Below, piece by piece: positions 16,737-25,398 of a DNA stretch of 64,000 nucleotides (the stretch's first letter is position 1; each line of letters opens with the position of its first letter). The stretch covers positions 1 to 64,000 of the forward strand of contig JACAVV010000008.1 in NCBI GenBank assembly GCA_024648695.1, given 5' to 3'. The notes under the pieces were generated by a model. That model saw only the letters and a program-made list of their open reading frames with translations, searched no databases and was not told where the DNA came from. The translations under genes and the position numbers were made by a program. Source of the stretch: Nitrospina sp. Its GTDB lineage: Bacteria > Nitrospinota > Nitrospinia > Nitrospinales > JACRGP01.

Positions 16737-17501
16737 TCATAGCTCTATTCGCAATCCGTCATAGGCGAGTGAAACGTTCTCCGGCAAATCTTTTCCCACT
16801 GCTTCGTGATCAAACTGGTGGTTGATATGGGTCAATATAGCCCGTCCAGGCCGAATCATTTCGATGGCTTCCAGGGCTTGGCTCAGGCAGAAATGGGTGG
16901 GATGGGGTTTGAATCCCAGCGCATTCAGAATAAGCAAATCCAGTCCCTGAATTTTTTCCAGCGTCGATTCGGGGATTCCGTTGCAGTCGGTTATGTACGC
17001 CGCTTTTCCCACCTTGTAACCGGTAATAGTTAAAGAGCCGTGAATAATATCCAGCGGTGTTATACACATCCCGCCCAAAAACAAATCGTCCCCGTTCAAT
17101 TCATTGAGTGTCAATTGTGGAATCCCCCCGCCTTCGGGTTTGACCCCATTAAATATATAACTGAAATTTTTCTGAATCTGTTCGAGTGTACTTTTATTCC
17201 CGTAACAGGGGATATCCATCTTATTAAAATAATTGAAACACCGTAATTCGTCGATGCCATGCACGTGGTCGGCATGGTGATGAGTGTACAGGACGTGGTC
17301 GATACTTCGTATTTGGTGGGTCAGGCACTGTTGACGAAGGTCGGTTGAAGTGTCTATAAGGATATTAGTTCCCTCGTTTTGCAACAGGACCGAGGACCGC
17401 AAGCGTTTGTTTTTGGGATGGGAGGATTGGCACACGCTACAGGTACAGCATAGCGATGGGACTCCGGTAGATGTTCCGGTTCCCAGAAACAGGATGTTCA
17501 C
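16737..17501 (-). CDS. PhnP-like MBL-fold phosphodiesterase
   Basis: A 254-aa metallo-beta-lactamase fold protein that begins 'LGTGTSTGVPSLCC' followed by a C-x2-C structural zinc set (CCTCSVC) and has the H-H-H-A-D-H metal motif near residue 75. These are features of PhnP and related cyclic phosphodiesterases. In phosphonate degraders PhnP opens ribosyl cyclic phosphate, but here no C-P lyase genes are present, so the substrate is unknown. It starts 13 nt after the metal-exporter stop and is probably co-transcribed with it. Confidence 0.82.
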   Translation of the reverse strand: MNILFLGTGTSTGVPSLCCTCSVCQSSHPKNKRLRSSVLLQNEGTNILIDTSTDLRQQCLTHQIRSIDHVLYTHHHADHVHGIDELRCFNYFNKMDIPCYGNKSTLEQIQKNFSYIFNGVKPEGGGIPQLTLNELNGDDLFLGGMCITPLDIIHGSLTITGYKVGKAAYITDCNGIPESTLEKIQGLDLLILNALGFKPHPTHFCLSQALEAIEMIRPGRAILTHINHQFDHEAVGKDLPENVSLAYDGLRIEL

Positions 17502-17514
17502 CAGGTATCTCTCA

Positions 17515-18438
17515 TTAATGTTTTATGTCGCAAAGGGCTGTCGCCTGATCACAAGGGTTTGATTCGAACTGAATGGTGGAATGCGTGATATTGAACTTTT
17601 CTTTCAGCAGGGAGTTGGCCTCGTCCAGGACACTGTTCATCTGATTGACTTTTTGGTCGTTTACCAGGGCATGAGTGCTCAATGCATAAATATTGGAGCA
17701 AATGCACCAGATGTGCAACTCGTGAATGCCTTTGATATCTGGAATTGATGTGAGTTCATCTTCCACTTCTTTTAAGGAAATTCCTTTGGGCACCCCTTCC
17801 AGCAATATATGCAGGGATTCGGACAGTATGGTCTTAGCACCCCAAAATAACAGTCCCGCGATTCCTATGCTGATGATGGAATCTATTGCATACCATTGCG
17901 TGAAATAAATTACGATGCCGCTCACGATCACCCCAACCGAAGCCAGGGAATCGCCGATCACGTGGTAAAAAGCGCTTTTCAGGTTCAGGTCGTGCGAGTG
18001 GGCCATAGGGGGCTTGAGGATATATAGAATCCATAAATTGGTCGCCAGGCCCAGAGCCGCTACAATGGATACAATCAAAGCATCCACCTCTCTTGGTGTG
18101 TGAATCCGGTCATACGCCTCCAGCAAAATAAACAATCCCATAACGACGATGAGCAATCCGTTGCAAAAGGATGCAAAGATTTCGACGCGATGGTAGCCAT
18201 AAGTTTTGGTTGATGTGGAGGGTCGCGAGGAGATGTATAATGCAAATGCGCTGAGGCTCAAGGCAAACATGTCGGAAAACATATGGGCCGCATCGCTCAG
18301 CAGGGCCAAGCTGTGGGAAATCCAGCCGCCGATGATTTCAAGCAAGCAAATCGATCCGGTAATGAGGATCGCGATTTTCAAGCGCTTCTGGACTTCAAAT
18401 GACATAAATTTTTTGAATCTTTCTGCTATATTTGACAA
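17515..18438 (-). CDS. cation diffusion facilitator, CzcD/ZitB-like
   Basis: A 307-aa inner-membrane proton antiporter that exports Zn2+ or related divalent metals. Six transmembrane helices are evident in the first 220 residues. The metal site appears twice as H/D-x3-D: 'DAAHMFSD' in helix 2 and 'HVIGDSLAS' in helix 5. The C-terminal cytoplasmic ferredoxin-like domain ends with a cysteine-containing tail. No His-rich loop is seen between helices 4 and 5 beyond 'MAHSHD'. It is followed by the PhnP-like gene on the same strand. Confidence 0.9.
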   Translation of the reverse strand: MSNIAERFKKFMSFEVQKRLKIAILITGSICLLEIIGGWISHSLALLSDAAHMFSDMFALSLSAFALYISSRPSTSTKTYGYHRVEIFASFCNGLLIVVMGLFILLEAYDRIHTPREVDALIVSIVAALGLATNLWILYILKPPMAHSHDLNLKSAFYHVIGDSLASVGVIVSGIVIYFTQWYAIDSIISIGIAGLLFWGAKTILSESLHILLEGVPKGISLKEVEDELTSIPDIKGIHELHIWCICSNIYALSTHALVNDQKVNQMNSVLDEANSLLKEKFNITHSTIQFESNPCDQATALCDIKH

Positions 18439-18782
18439 CTAATTACTTGGATCCCCGGGATCACCGATCCGCATCCTCAGAAATGGTTTTTCCCTAGCCC
18501 TTTCAGTATTTTAGAAATTGCTTACAGCTGTGTCAAGGAACACCGGATAGAATCGTGATTTTAATTGACTATAGTTGAAATTGCATTATGCCCCGCACAA
18601 TGGCGATGTTTGATCATGACCGGAACTTTGTGGTAAATTAAAGGCACTTCTAAAAGCACTAGGGGTTGCGACCGCCTCCTGGCATTTGGGGGAGGGGATT
18701 GTTTCCTTCGGTTTCATACATTTTTAGTGATTCTCTAAAAAATTTCTCTCAGTTTAAATTTTCTATCATAAGGAGCAAAAAT
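18439..18782. other. intergenic region between divergent CDF and peroxiredoxin genes
   Basis: No gene is visible in these 344 nt. A weak promoter-like TTGACT (18565-18570) with TATGCC 16 nt further lies on the plus strand. The ribosome binding site AAGGAGC (18770-18776) sits just before the peroxiredoxin ATG and fixes its start. Confidence 0.4.
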
Positions 18783-19370
18783 ATGCCCACTTTAGTTTCA
18801 AAAGAAGCACCTAATTTTAAAGCCAATTCGGTGATGCCCGATGGCAGTTTTCAGGAACTTGAGTTGTCTTCTTTTCGGGGAAAATATGTGGTTTTGTTTT
18901 TCTACCCCCTCGACTTTACCTTTGTTTGTCCTACCGAAATTATTGCGTTTAGTGACAAGATTGAAGAATTCAAAAAGCGAAATACCGAGGTTCTGGGAGT
19001 TTCCATCGACAGTCATTTTTCTCATTTGGCCTGGAGAAACACGGATAGGAAAAAGGGCGGATTGGGTGAAATCGGGTATCCCCTGGTCGCCGACCTTAAT
19101 AAAAATATCAGCCGGGATTACGATGTGTTGTTCAACGATGCCATTGCTTTCCGAGGATTGTTCCTGATTGATAAAGAGGGTATTGTTCAGCATCAATTGA
19201 TCAACAATCTTCCTCTGGGACGTAATATCGATGAGGCGCTTAGAATTATCGATGCTCTTCAACACCATGAACAGCATGGGGAAGTGTGTCCTGCCAACTG
19301 GGAAAAGGGCAAAGACGGCATGAAACCGGGTCCCCAGGAGTCCCAGGAATACTTCGAAAAGCACAACTAG
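18783..19370 (+). CDS. typical 2-Cys peroxiredoxin (AhpC/Prx1 type)
   Basis: A 195-aa thiol peroxidase. The peroxidatic Cys lies in 'DFTFVCPTE' near residue 50 and the resolving Cys in 'HGEVCPANW' near residue 168, so it is a typical two-Cys enzyme reducing H2O2 and organic peroxides with thioredoxin or AhpF as donor. The C-terminal YF-type tail (QEYFEKHN) is the kind linked to over-oxidation sensitivity. The ATG at 18783 was chosen over an in-frame upstream extension because AAGGAGC is 6-8 nt before it and the family begins here. It complements the Cys-less homologue at 1110. Confidence 0.94.
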   Translation: MPTLVSKEAPNFKANSVMPDGSFQELELSSFRGKYVVLFFYPLDFTFVCPTEIIAFSDKIEEFKKRNTEVLGVSIDSHFSHLAWRNTDRKKGGLGEIGYPLVADLNKNISRDYDVLFNDAIAFRGLFLIDKEGIVQHQLINNLPLGRNIDEALRIIDALQHHEQHGEVCPANWEKGKDGMKPGPQESQEYFEKHN

Positions 19371-19386
19371 CGGCCCATCGGCCGCT
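19369..19386 (+). terminator. hairpin at the peroxiredoxin stop codon
   Basis: Perfect 7-bp stem AGCGGCC / GGCCGCT with loop CATC, beginning in the stop codon. No T run follows, so it may stabilise or weakly terminate the transcript. Confidence 0.4.
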
Positions 19387-19428
19387 GGAAGCTCCAGCCG
19401 AGGGTGATAGTGCTTATGTGGTTTGCCA

Positions 19429-19592
19429 GGCCGGGGAATGCAGGGGTTTACCTTGTAAAGGGGTGCGGCTGGGCTCGATTTGCTCACGCGTCGCGGGTAT
19501 TCTTTATATTTTGCTCAATGCTAAATTATACCCAATACGTTTCTTGTGAATTTTCCCTCTCCCCCTGGTGAAAGAGGGCCGGGGCGAGAGGG
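19429..19592. repeat. compound dispersed repeat, copy B
   Basis: The left module starts GGCCGGGGAATG (19429-19440), with GGTGCGGCTGGGCTC at 19462-19476; the 33-nt offset between them is the same as in copy A (4056/4089). The right module (19555-19592) is the palindrome CCCTCTCCCCC / GAAAGAGGGCCGGGG / GAGAGGG. Confidence 0.7.
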
Positions 19593-19653
19593 TAGTTGGA
19601 TAGTTCTTTTCCACTGAATTTTTTAACAAATCTTGAAACCATTTTTTTTAAGC

Positions 19654-19685
19654 AGGCGGGAGCCTTAGGGAATCCGCCTTTTTTT
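19654..19685 (+). terminator. terminator-like hairpin abutting the surE start
   Basis: Stem AGGCGGG (19654-19660) with TCCGCCT (19673-19679), a 12-nt loop, then T7 running to 19685; the surE ATG is the next base. It looks like a rho-independent terminator and would also occlude a GGGAG sequence that could bind the ribosome. A leader attenuator is possible; a read-through block from upstream is the simpler reading. Confidence 0.45.
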
Positions 19686-20447
19686 ATGCCCATGATTGTA
19701 CTCACAAATGACGATGGTTTTGACGCTCCGGGAATCCGGGCCTTGCACCGGGAGATTTCTAAAATTGCCGAGGTGATCATAATCGCTCCGGAAACGGAAC
19801 AAAGTGCAATGGGTCACGCCATCACATTGAGCAATCCCCTGAAAGCTCGCAAGGTCGTCGAAAATGGCGAGTTTCTCGGTTATGCTATCAAAGGCACTCC
19901 CGCCGACTCAGTAAAGCTTGCGATCACTGTTTTGCTGGATGAACCACCGGAACTGGTGATTTCCGGAATTAATCTAGGGGGTAATTTTGGTACCTGCGTG
20001 ATTTACTCCGGGACCGTTTCTGCCGCCACAGAAGCCACAATCATGGGGGTACCCGCAGTCGCTATTTCGTTAAACACATTTGTGGAACCGGACTTCGATC
20101 CTGCCGCTGATTTTATTCGAAAGTTTACTCCCCTGGTTCTGGAGAATGGTTTGCCCGAAGGAGTGGCTCTTAATATCAATGTCCCGCCGGTCCCTGCGGA
20201 TCAAATACAGGGAGCCGTGTTTACTCGCCAGGGAAAATCCAGGGTGATTGAGGAGTTTGAGGAAAGAAAAGATCCCAGAAACAACACTTATTACTGGCTA
20301 GCCGGTGAATTGCGGTTTGATGAAAGTGAACCGGGAACCGATTCTGAAATGCTGGCAGAAAATTATATTGCTATCACGCCCATCCATTACGATCTCACCA
20401 ACTTCACGGCTCTGGAATCCCTAAAACAGTGGAAACTGGATTTTTAA
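19686..20447 (+). CDS. surE: 5'/3'-nucleotidase SurE
   Basis: A 253-aa nucleoside monophosphate phosphatase of the survival protein E family. The N-terminus has the metal-binding 'LTNDDGFDAPGI', followed by 'APETEQSAMGHAIT', 'KGTPADSVKLAI' and 'SGINLGGNFG', all core SurE motifs. The start is ATG at 19686 or, two codons later, 19692; a TTG-started extension back to 19596 would run through the repeat and terminator hairpin and is rejected. No good ribosome binding site is visible, odd for a conserved gene. A strong terminator lies 159 nt after the stop. Confidence 0.93.
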   Translation: MPMIVLTNDDGFDAPGIRALHREISKIAEVIIIAPETEQSAMGHAITLSNPLKARKVVENGEFLGYAIKGTPADSVKLAITVLLDEPPELVISGINLGGNFGTCVIYSGTVSAATEATIMGVPAVAISLNTFVEPDFDPAADFIRKFTPLVLENGLPEGVALNINVPPVPADQIQGAVFTRQGKSRVIEEFEERKDPRNNTYYWLAGELRFDESEPGTDSEMLAENYIAITPIHYDLTNFTALESLKQWKLDF

Positions 20448-20555
20448 TTCTCGAAGTTTTTTCCGCTATTTTTTATAAGCGATTTTGTTTGCCTTCCAAT
20501 TTCTTATGGTATATAAGAAATAATCCTACCCGCATTTAATATTTCCTTGGAAGCG

Positions 20556-20635
20556 ACCTGGATATAACCTTCCAGGTTGTCTGGAGATTTTCACTTGTCT
20601 TTATCCCCGTTTAAATAGTTTGAGCGGGTTTTTTT
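20556..20635 (+). terminator. hairpin plus intrinsic terminator ahead of the haem-protein gene
   Basis: Two elements. A hairpin ACCTGGA (20556-20562) / TCCAGGT (20571-20577) is followed by a strong terminator: CCCGTTTAAA (20606-20615), a TAG loop and TTTGAGCGGG (20619-20628), ten pairs with two G-U, then T7. It ends 38 nt before the haem-protein ATG and 159 nt after the surE stop, so it either ends surE transcripts or forms the second gene's leader attenuator. Confidence 0.65.
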
Positions 20636-20673
20636 GGAGTTACACAATACTTCTTATAATGGGAGGGTGTGCT

Positions 20674-21396
20674 ATGAGATACAGGGTCGTTGGAATTGCT
20701 GTTTTAGGAATATTTTTTTCGAGCTTAACCGTATTGCCTGTAGGGGCCAATGATGAATTGATCGCAAAAGAAATGACGATTTTGTTGAAATCCTCAAGGG
20801 CTGTATTGGTTCAGCATAAACCATTGATAAAAAATCCCATGGGTGCAGGAATCGATGTGGATAAGTTTATGGGGTATACCATGACCAATTACGAAAAAGC
20901 CACGGGTCATAAGTTTGAAGTTGCGGATGGGGATATGGGAAATGCTCAGGAGATGTTGACACAGGCTATCCGTGAAACTGTTCATGCCGTGGTCACTGGA
21001 AAAGATAAAGACCTGGATCCCAAAGGGCGGTTTTTACCGGCGATTTTTGCGCGCAAGGCCGCCGCTCGTTTTGGAGAAGTCTCGGGGGGGCAAATGTATC
21101 TCAAGCTCACGACCAGGGATGGAAACCTGGTCAATCCTGCAAACAAATCGGATGCCTGGGAAAAAGGTGTGATCGACGGCAAGTTTTCATCTGCGGATTG
21201 GGAAAAAGGGAAAACGTTTTCCGAGGTTGCTACCCATAATGGGAAAAAAGCGTTTCGATTGATTTTGCCGGAGTATTATAAAAAAGGCTGTATGGGTTGC
21301 CACGGAAATGGATATGGTGCGAAGATCCACCCGTCGGGAAAAGATGGCAAAGTCGGGGAATTGGGTGGCGCCATCAGCGTCGCTATCTACAAATAA
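20674..21396 (+). CDS. Tll0287-like (DUF3365) c-type haem protein
   Basis: A 240-aa exported protein. The signal peptide spans residues 1-25 (MRYRVVG... ending PVGA). The body has the Tll0287-like sensor/cytochrome pattern: an N-terminal helical region, then 'RKAAARFGEVSGGQMYLKL' and 'KAFRLILPEYYKKGCMGCH', where C206-M-G-C209-H210 is a covalent haem-c site. The family is found as a free periplasmic protein or sensor domain; its reaction is unsettled. The ATG at 20674 follows GGGAGGGTG and gives a clean signal peptide; an upstream in-frame start would place hydrophobic residues inside the terminator region. Confidence 0.85.
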   Translation: MRYRVVGIAVLGIFFSSLTVLPVGANDELIAKEMTILLKSSRAVLVQHKPLIKNPMGAGIDVDKFMGYTMTNYEKATGHKFEVADGDMGNAQEMLTQAIRETVHAVVTGKDKDLDPKGRFLPAIFARKAAARFGEVSGGQMYLKLTTRDGNLVNPANKSDAWEKGVIDGKFSSADWEKGKTFSEVATHNGKKAFRLILPEYYKKGCMGCHGNGYGAKIHPSGKDGKVGELGGAISVAIYK

Positions 21397-21489
21397 CCAG
21401 GTGATGCCCGAAAAAGTTCCTGTCGAAACGAGTTGATTTTCAATACGCCCGCCTGGGCTTGTATGCTCGCGTTTAGCTTGTTTCAGGAA

Positions 21490-21529
21490 AAATAAAAAAG
21501 CGGATTCCACCTTTGCGATGGAATCCGCT
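21490..21529 (-). terminator. intrinsic terminator of the rimP-pnp operon
   Basis: On the minus strand, AGCGGATTCCA and TGGAATCCGCT form an 11-bp perfect stem with a 9-nt loop, followed by TTTTTTATTTTT. It lies 15 nt after the pnp stop and closes the operon. Confidence 0.88.
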
Positions 21530-21543
21530 GATTTATTCTTTGC

Positions 21544-23640
21544 TTATTGAACGACAGCGCTATCTTTAAGAGCTTCCTTGCGGCTTAACTTAACCTTGCC
21601 TTGCCGGTCGATGTCGATAACTTTTACCTTGATCTCGTCATCTTCCTGGATTTCATCGCTCACCTTACTAATCCGACGATCACAAATTTGCGAAATGTGG
21701 ACCAGTCCATCGGTTCCCGGAAAGATCTCTACAAAGGCACCGAAATCGACGATCTTTTTAACGCGCCCTAAATAGATTTTTCCGACTTCCACTTCCTGAA
21801 CCAGTCCTTCGATAATGTTGATAGCCGATTGCGCCTGTTCTTCATTTGAAGAGCCGATGGCCACTTTACCGTTATCATTAATATCGATTGTCACACCCGT
21901 TTTGTCGATAATTTCTCGAATCACTTTGCCGCCCGGACCAATGATATCCTTGATTTTTTCAGGATTGATCTGGATGGTAACGATTCGAGGGGCGTATTTG
22001 GAAAGGTTTTCGCGCGGTTGCTCGATAGCCTTTTTCATTTCGGAAAGAATATGCAATCGCCCTTCCTTAGCCTGTTGCAGTGCTTTGGACATCAGTTCTT
22101 TATCGAGACCAGTGATTTTGATGTCCATTTGCAATGCGGTGATGCCGTTTTCCGTTCCGGCGACTTTGAAATCCATGTCGCCCAGGTGGTCTTCGGAGCC
22201 CAGGATATCTGATAAAACTGCGGTGTCATCATTATCTTTGATCAGGCCCATAGCAATTCCTGCCACCGGAGCTTTAATTGGAACGCCCGCATCCATCAAG
22301 GACAGGGTACCGCCGCAAACTGAAGCCATGGAAGAGGACCCGTTGGATTCCAGGATTTCTGATACCACTCTAATCGTGTAAGGAAACTCTTCCTTGCTTG
22401 GAAGAATAGGAATCAGGGATCGCTCGGCCAACATACCGTGCCCCACTTCGCGTCTGCCCGGGTTTCCTAGAAACTTGACTTCACCGGTACAAAAGGGCGG
22501 GAAGTTGTAATGCAACATGAAGGCTTTGGTACCGCGAAACGCCAATGTGTCCATACGTTGCTCATCCATACCTGTACCCAGGGTCGTCGTTACCAGTGCC
22601 TGCGTTTCTCCCCGAGTAAACACTGCGGATCCATGCGTGCGGTTGAGGTAGTTGACGGAACAGGTGATGGGCCGGACTTCGTCAAGATTCCTGCCATCGA
22701 TACGTTTACGTGTATTCAGAATTAATTTTCGGACGACATCTTTTTCGGTTTTGTCGAAGAGAGTTTTCAAGGTGTCTTTTAACTCTTCATCATCGTCCGG
22801 GTTGAAATGCGCCTTGTATTCGTCTTTAACCTGATCCATCGCATTTTGCCTGTCCTTTTTGCCGAGGATCTGAATCGCGTTATGCAGTTTTTCTCTCAGA
22901 AAATCGTCGACTTTTTGAACCAGGGTTTCATCAGCTTCCTCAACCTCAACCTGGATTTTCTCTTTTCCAAGAAGTTCCTTCAACTGGTGTTGAATTTTGA
23001 TAATTTCTTTAATCCGTTCATGACCGAATTCCAGAGCCTCCATCATGGTTTCTTCAGAGACTTCTTCCGATCCCGCTTCCACCATTGAAATTCCTTCTTC
23101 GGTTCCAGCCATCACCAGATTGATATCGCTTTGTTGGATTTCTTCTTTATTGGGATTGAAAACAAAGTTTCCTTCAATACGCCCGACTCGAACACCTGCA
23201 AGAGGATTGTGATAAGGAATATCCGAAATTGTCAAGGCGGCTGAAGCGCCAACCAAGGCCAGAGTGTCGGCAGGAGTTTCTTCATCGTAGGAAACAACGT
23301 AACAAATCACCTGGGTTTCATTCTTGAAACCTTTTTCAAACATGGGACGTATGGAACGGTCGGTCAAACGGGACACTAGCACTTCTGAATCAGTGGGCCG
23401 GGCTTCCCTTCTGAAAAACCCTCCCGGGATGCGTCCCGCCGCGTAAAATTTTTCTCGGAAATCCACTGTCAGAGGAAAAAAATCAATTCCCTCTCTTGGT
23501 TCGCCGGCGGCTGTCGCTGATACGAAGACTTGTGTTTCTCCTTGCTGGATAATGACCGCGCCACCCGCCTGTTTGGCAAGTTCGCCGGACTCAATCGAGA
23601 TTTTTTTCCCGTCCAGCTCAATTTCTACCTTTTGTCGCAT
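21544..23640 (-). CDS. pnp: polyribonucleotide nucleotidyltransferase (PNPase)
   Basis: A 698-aa phosphorolytic 3'-5' exoribonuclease and polymerase. Two RNase PH domains are present ('RPGFFRREARPTDSE'-type motif near residue 75 and 'FPPFCTGEVKFLGNPGRREVGHG' near 385), joined by the helical domain, then KH ('IIGPGGKVIREI', near 560) and S1 ('GKIYLGRVKKIVDFGAFVEI', near 620). Full family length. It acts in mRNA decay, probably with a degradosome. It follows rpsO by 20 nt and is the last gene of the translation operon. Confidence 0.97.
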   Translation of the reverse strand: MRQKVEIELDGKKISIESGELAKQAGGAVIIQQGETQVFVSATAAGEPREGIDFFPLTVDFREKFYAAGRIPGGFFRREARPTDSEVLVSRLTDRSIRPMFEKGFKNETQVICYVVSYDEETPADTLALVGASAALTISDIPYHNPLAGVRVGRIEGNFVFNPNKEEIQQSDINLVMAGTEEGISMVEAGSEEVSEETMMEALEFGHERIKEIIKIQHQLKELLGKEKIQVEVEEADETLVQKVDDFLREKLHNAIQILGKKDRQNAMDQVKDEYKAHFNPDDDEELKDTLKTLFDKTEKDVVRKLILNTRKRIDGRNLDEVRPITCSVNYLNRTHGSAVFTRGETQALVTTTLGTGMDEQRMDTLAFRGTKAFMLHYNFPPFCTGEVKFLGNPGRREVGHGMLAERSLIPILPSKEEFPYTIRVVSEILESNGSSSMASVCGGTLSLMDAGVPIKAPVAGIAMGLIKDNDDTAVLSDILGSEDHLGDMDFKVAGTENGITALQMDIKITGLDKELMSKALQQAKEGRLHILSEMKKAIEQPRENLSKYAPRIVTIQINPEKIKDIIGPGGKVIREIIDKTGVTIDINDNGKVAIGSSNEEQAQSAINIIEGLVQEVEVGKIYLGRVKKIVDFGAFVEIFPGTDGLVHISQICDRRISKVSDEIQEDDEIKVKVIDIDRQGKVKLSRKEALKDSAVVQ

Positions 23641-23660
23641 TAAGGTTTCTCCTGTTTGTT

Positions 23661-23930
23661 TTATCGTCTGATACCAAGACGTGTTATGAGGGTTTGATAT
23701 CGGTCCACGTTTTCCTTTTTGAGATGGTCCAGAAGTTTACGCCTTCGGCTGACAAGTTTCAGCAAGCCTTTGCGGGAATGGTGGTCCTTCTTATGCATCA
23801 AAAAATGTGTTTTAAGTTCGTTCAATCGTTGTGTCAACAAGGCGATTTGTACTTCGGACGAACCGGTATCATTTTCATGGGTTTGATAATCAGTAATGAT
23901 CGTCGTTTTTTCTTCTTTTACTAAAGCCAT
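23661..23930 (-). CDS. rpsO: 30S ribosomal protein S15
   Basis: An 89-aa primary 16S rRNA-binding protein. '[18 protein letters not shown]' and '[21 protein letters not shown]' are the conserved S15 blocks and the C-terminus [13 protein letters not shown] is typical. The ATG at 23930 follows a strong GGGAGGAAAGG and is preferred over an 18-codon upstream extension. The rpsO-pnp pair is classic; in E. coli S15 autoregulates its mRNA, but no such pseudoknot was checked here. Confidence 0.97.
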   Translation of the reverse strand: MALVKEEKTTIITDYQTHENDTGSSEVQIALLTQRLNELKTHFLMHKKDHHSRKGLLKLVSRRRKLLDHLKKENVDRYQTLITRLGIRR

Positions 23931-24113
23931 AACCTTTCCTCCCTTAGGGATCCGGACTGCTGGCAGGTTGGCAAATGTTTCCACAAAGAAACCATTTTCA
24001 ACCTGTTAGCGAGGATTCTGACTGGAAACACTCCAACCTCCCCAGCAAGTCTTAAAAATGTGTGTTTAAGAAGCGTTGATTATTCAACAGTTCCATTCAT
24101 ATAAAAACTTTTT

Positions 24114-25055
24114 CTAATTAAAAACTCGTTTTAATTTGAAAATAATGTCATTTTGTTCAGATACTTCTAATAGATCCTTGGGAATCGTGGGCTCCACAAG
24201 GGCTACCAGGTGTTGATTTTCGTCGCACACCCTGAAGTTCATTCCCGGTTGAAACCGGTCAGGAAACCGGACCACGGAAGATTTGGAAAGCGGCACTCCA
24301 TGCATCAGGGCTTTCAAATCACGGGTTTTAATTTCCAGATTGGGAATAAAGCTCAGAGCTTGCTCTTTACTACTAATATTTTTCGCCACAGACCCCTGAG
24401 ACTTGGCGTCTTCCAAATGTTCTAAAGTGATAGCGTTTTCCAGGTCAAAATGCTCCACCCGGTTGCGGATCAATTGTGTCATATGAGCCCCACACCCCAG
24501 CTTTTGCCCGAAGTCGTGTATGAGCGTTCGCAAATAGGTCCCCGCTGAACATTCCACTTCAATGGTAATGTCATGTCCTTCGAACCTTTTCATTTCGATT
24601 CGATAAATATAAATGGAAGCCGGTTTGCGATCAACCACAATGCCCTTTCGGGCCAATTTATACAATGGCACGCCATTCCTCTTTTTCGCAGAATACATGG
24701 GAGGCACTTGTTCCTGGGCACCGAGAAACGAGTCGAGTGTTTCTTCAATACGGCCCTTGTCCAGCTTGGGAACCTCGTGGGTTTCGATCACGTTTCCGGT
24801 GGAATCCTGAGTGTCCGTCACCACGCCGAGCCGAAGCGTCCCGGTGTATTTTTTAGGCAAACCATTCAGATAGGGGATGATTTTGGTGGATTGGTTCAGG
24901 CAAATGGGGAGCACCCCGCAGGCCAGTGGATCCAAAGTACCGATGTGGCCCGCTTTCTTGATCCGCAGGATGCGTTTGACGGCCTGAACGACCTGAAAGG
25001 AGGTCGGGCCGACGGCTTTATTGATATTAATGACCCCGTCCATGATGTATTTCAT
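24114..25055 (-). CDS. truB: tRNA pseudouridine-55 synthase
   Basis: A 313-aa enzyme that makes pseudouridine 55 in the T loop of tRNAs. The catalytic Asp is in 'GTLDPLACGVLPICLN' near residue 42; 'KKYTGTLRLG' and 'CSAGTYLRTLIHD' are further family motifs, and the last 70 residues look like a PUA-type RNA-binding domain. The start could be the ATG at 25055 or 25043 (MDGVININK); the first overlaps the end of rbfA by 29 nt. Part of the rimP-to-pnp operon. Confidence 0.95.
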   Translation of the reverse strand: MKYIMDGVININKAVGPTSFQVVQAVKRILRIKKAGHIGTLDPLACGVLPICLNQSTKIIPYLNGLPKKYTGTLRLGVVTDTQDSTGNVIETHEVPKLDKGRIEETLDSFLGAQEQVPPMYSAKKRNGVPLYKLARKGIVVDRKPASIYIYRIEMKRFEGHDITIEVECSAGTYLRTLIHDFGQKLGCGAHMTQLIRNRVEHFDLENAITLEHLEDAKSQGSVAKNISSKEQALSFIPNLEIKTRDLKALMHGVPLSKSSVVRFPDRFQPGMNFRVCDENQHLVALVEPTIPKDLLEVSEQNDIIFKLKRVFN

Positions 25056-25392
25056 TGAGGAGCTTGTTAATTTTATCAGCGTGTTCTGCGGAATGGTCCT
25101 CGATAAATATCAATTCCGGAACATATTTTACGTACAGGTTTTTGCCCAACTGGGACCGGATAAACCCTTTTGCACTGGATAAGCCTTCAAGGGTGTCCTT
25201 TTTTTCTGCTTCCGAACCCATGATGCTGACAAATATTTTGGCATTCTTTAGATTGTCGGTCAGTTCCAGCCGGGTCACAGTCGCAAAACCGATACGGGGA
25301 TCCTTCAGTCCGTGATGCAGGATTTGAGAGATCTCTTCCTGCAGGAGTTCCTGCAGGCGAACCGATCTTTTGAATGAAAAATTTTTGGACAT
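25027..25392 (-). CDS. rbfA: ribosome-binding factor A
   Basis: A 121-aa KH-like 30S maturation factor. 'SVRLQELLQEEISQILHHGLKDPRIGFATVTRLELTDNLKNAKIFVS' carries the conserved A-x-G kinked-helix region and D-P-R motif, and 'VPELIFIEDHSAEHADKI' is the C-terminal signature. It overlaps truB at its 3' end and follows the DUF503 gene by 6 nt, indicating translational coupling in the operon. Confidence 0.94.
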   Translation of the reverse strand: MSKNFSFKRSVRLQELLQEEISQILHHGLKDPRIGFATVTRLELTDNLKNAKIFVSIMGSEAEKKDTLEGLSSAKGFIRSQLGKNLYVKYVPELIFIEDHSAEHADKINKLLNEIHHGRGH

Positions 25393-25398
25393 GAAACC

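Noticed and set aside
18666-18782. 39-codon extension of the 2-Cys peroxiredoxin
   Set aside because: The AAGGAGC at 18770-18776 and family N-terminus place the start at 18783.
19596-19685. N-terminal extension of SurE from TTG 19596
   Set aside because: It would translate the end of a dispersed repeat and a terminator hairpin, and SurE proteins begin at the L-T-N-D-D-G motif.
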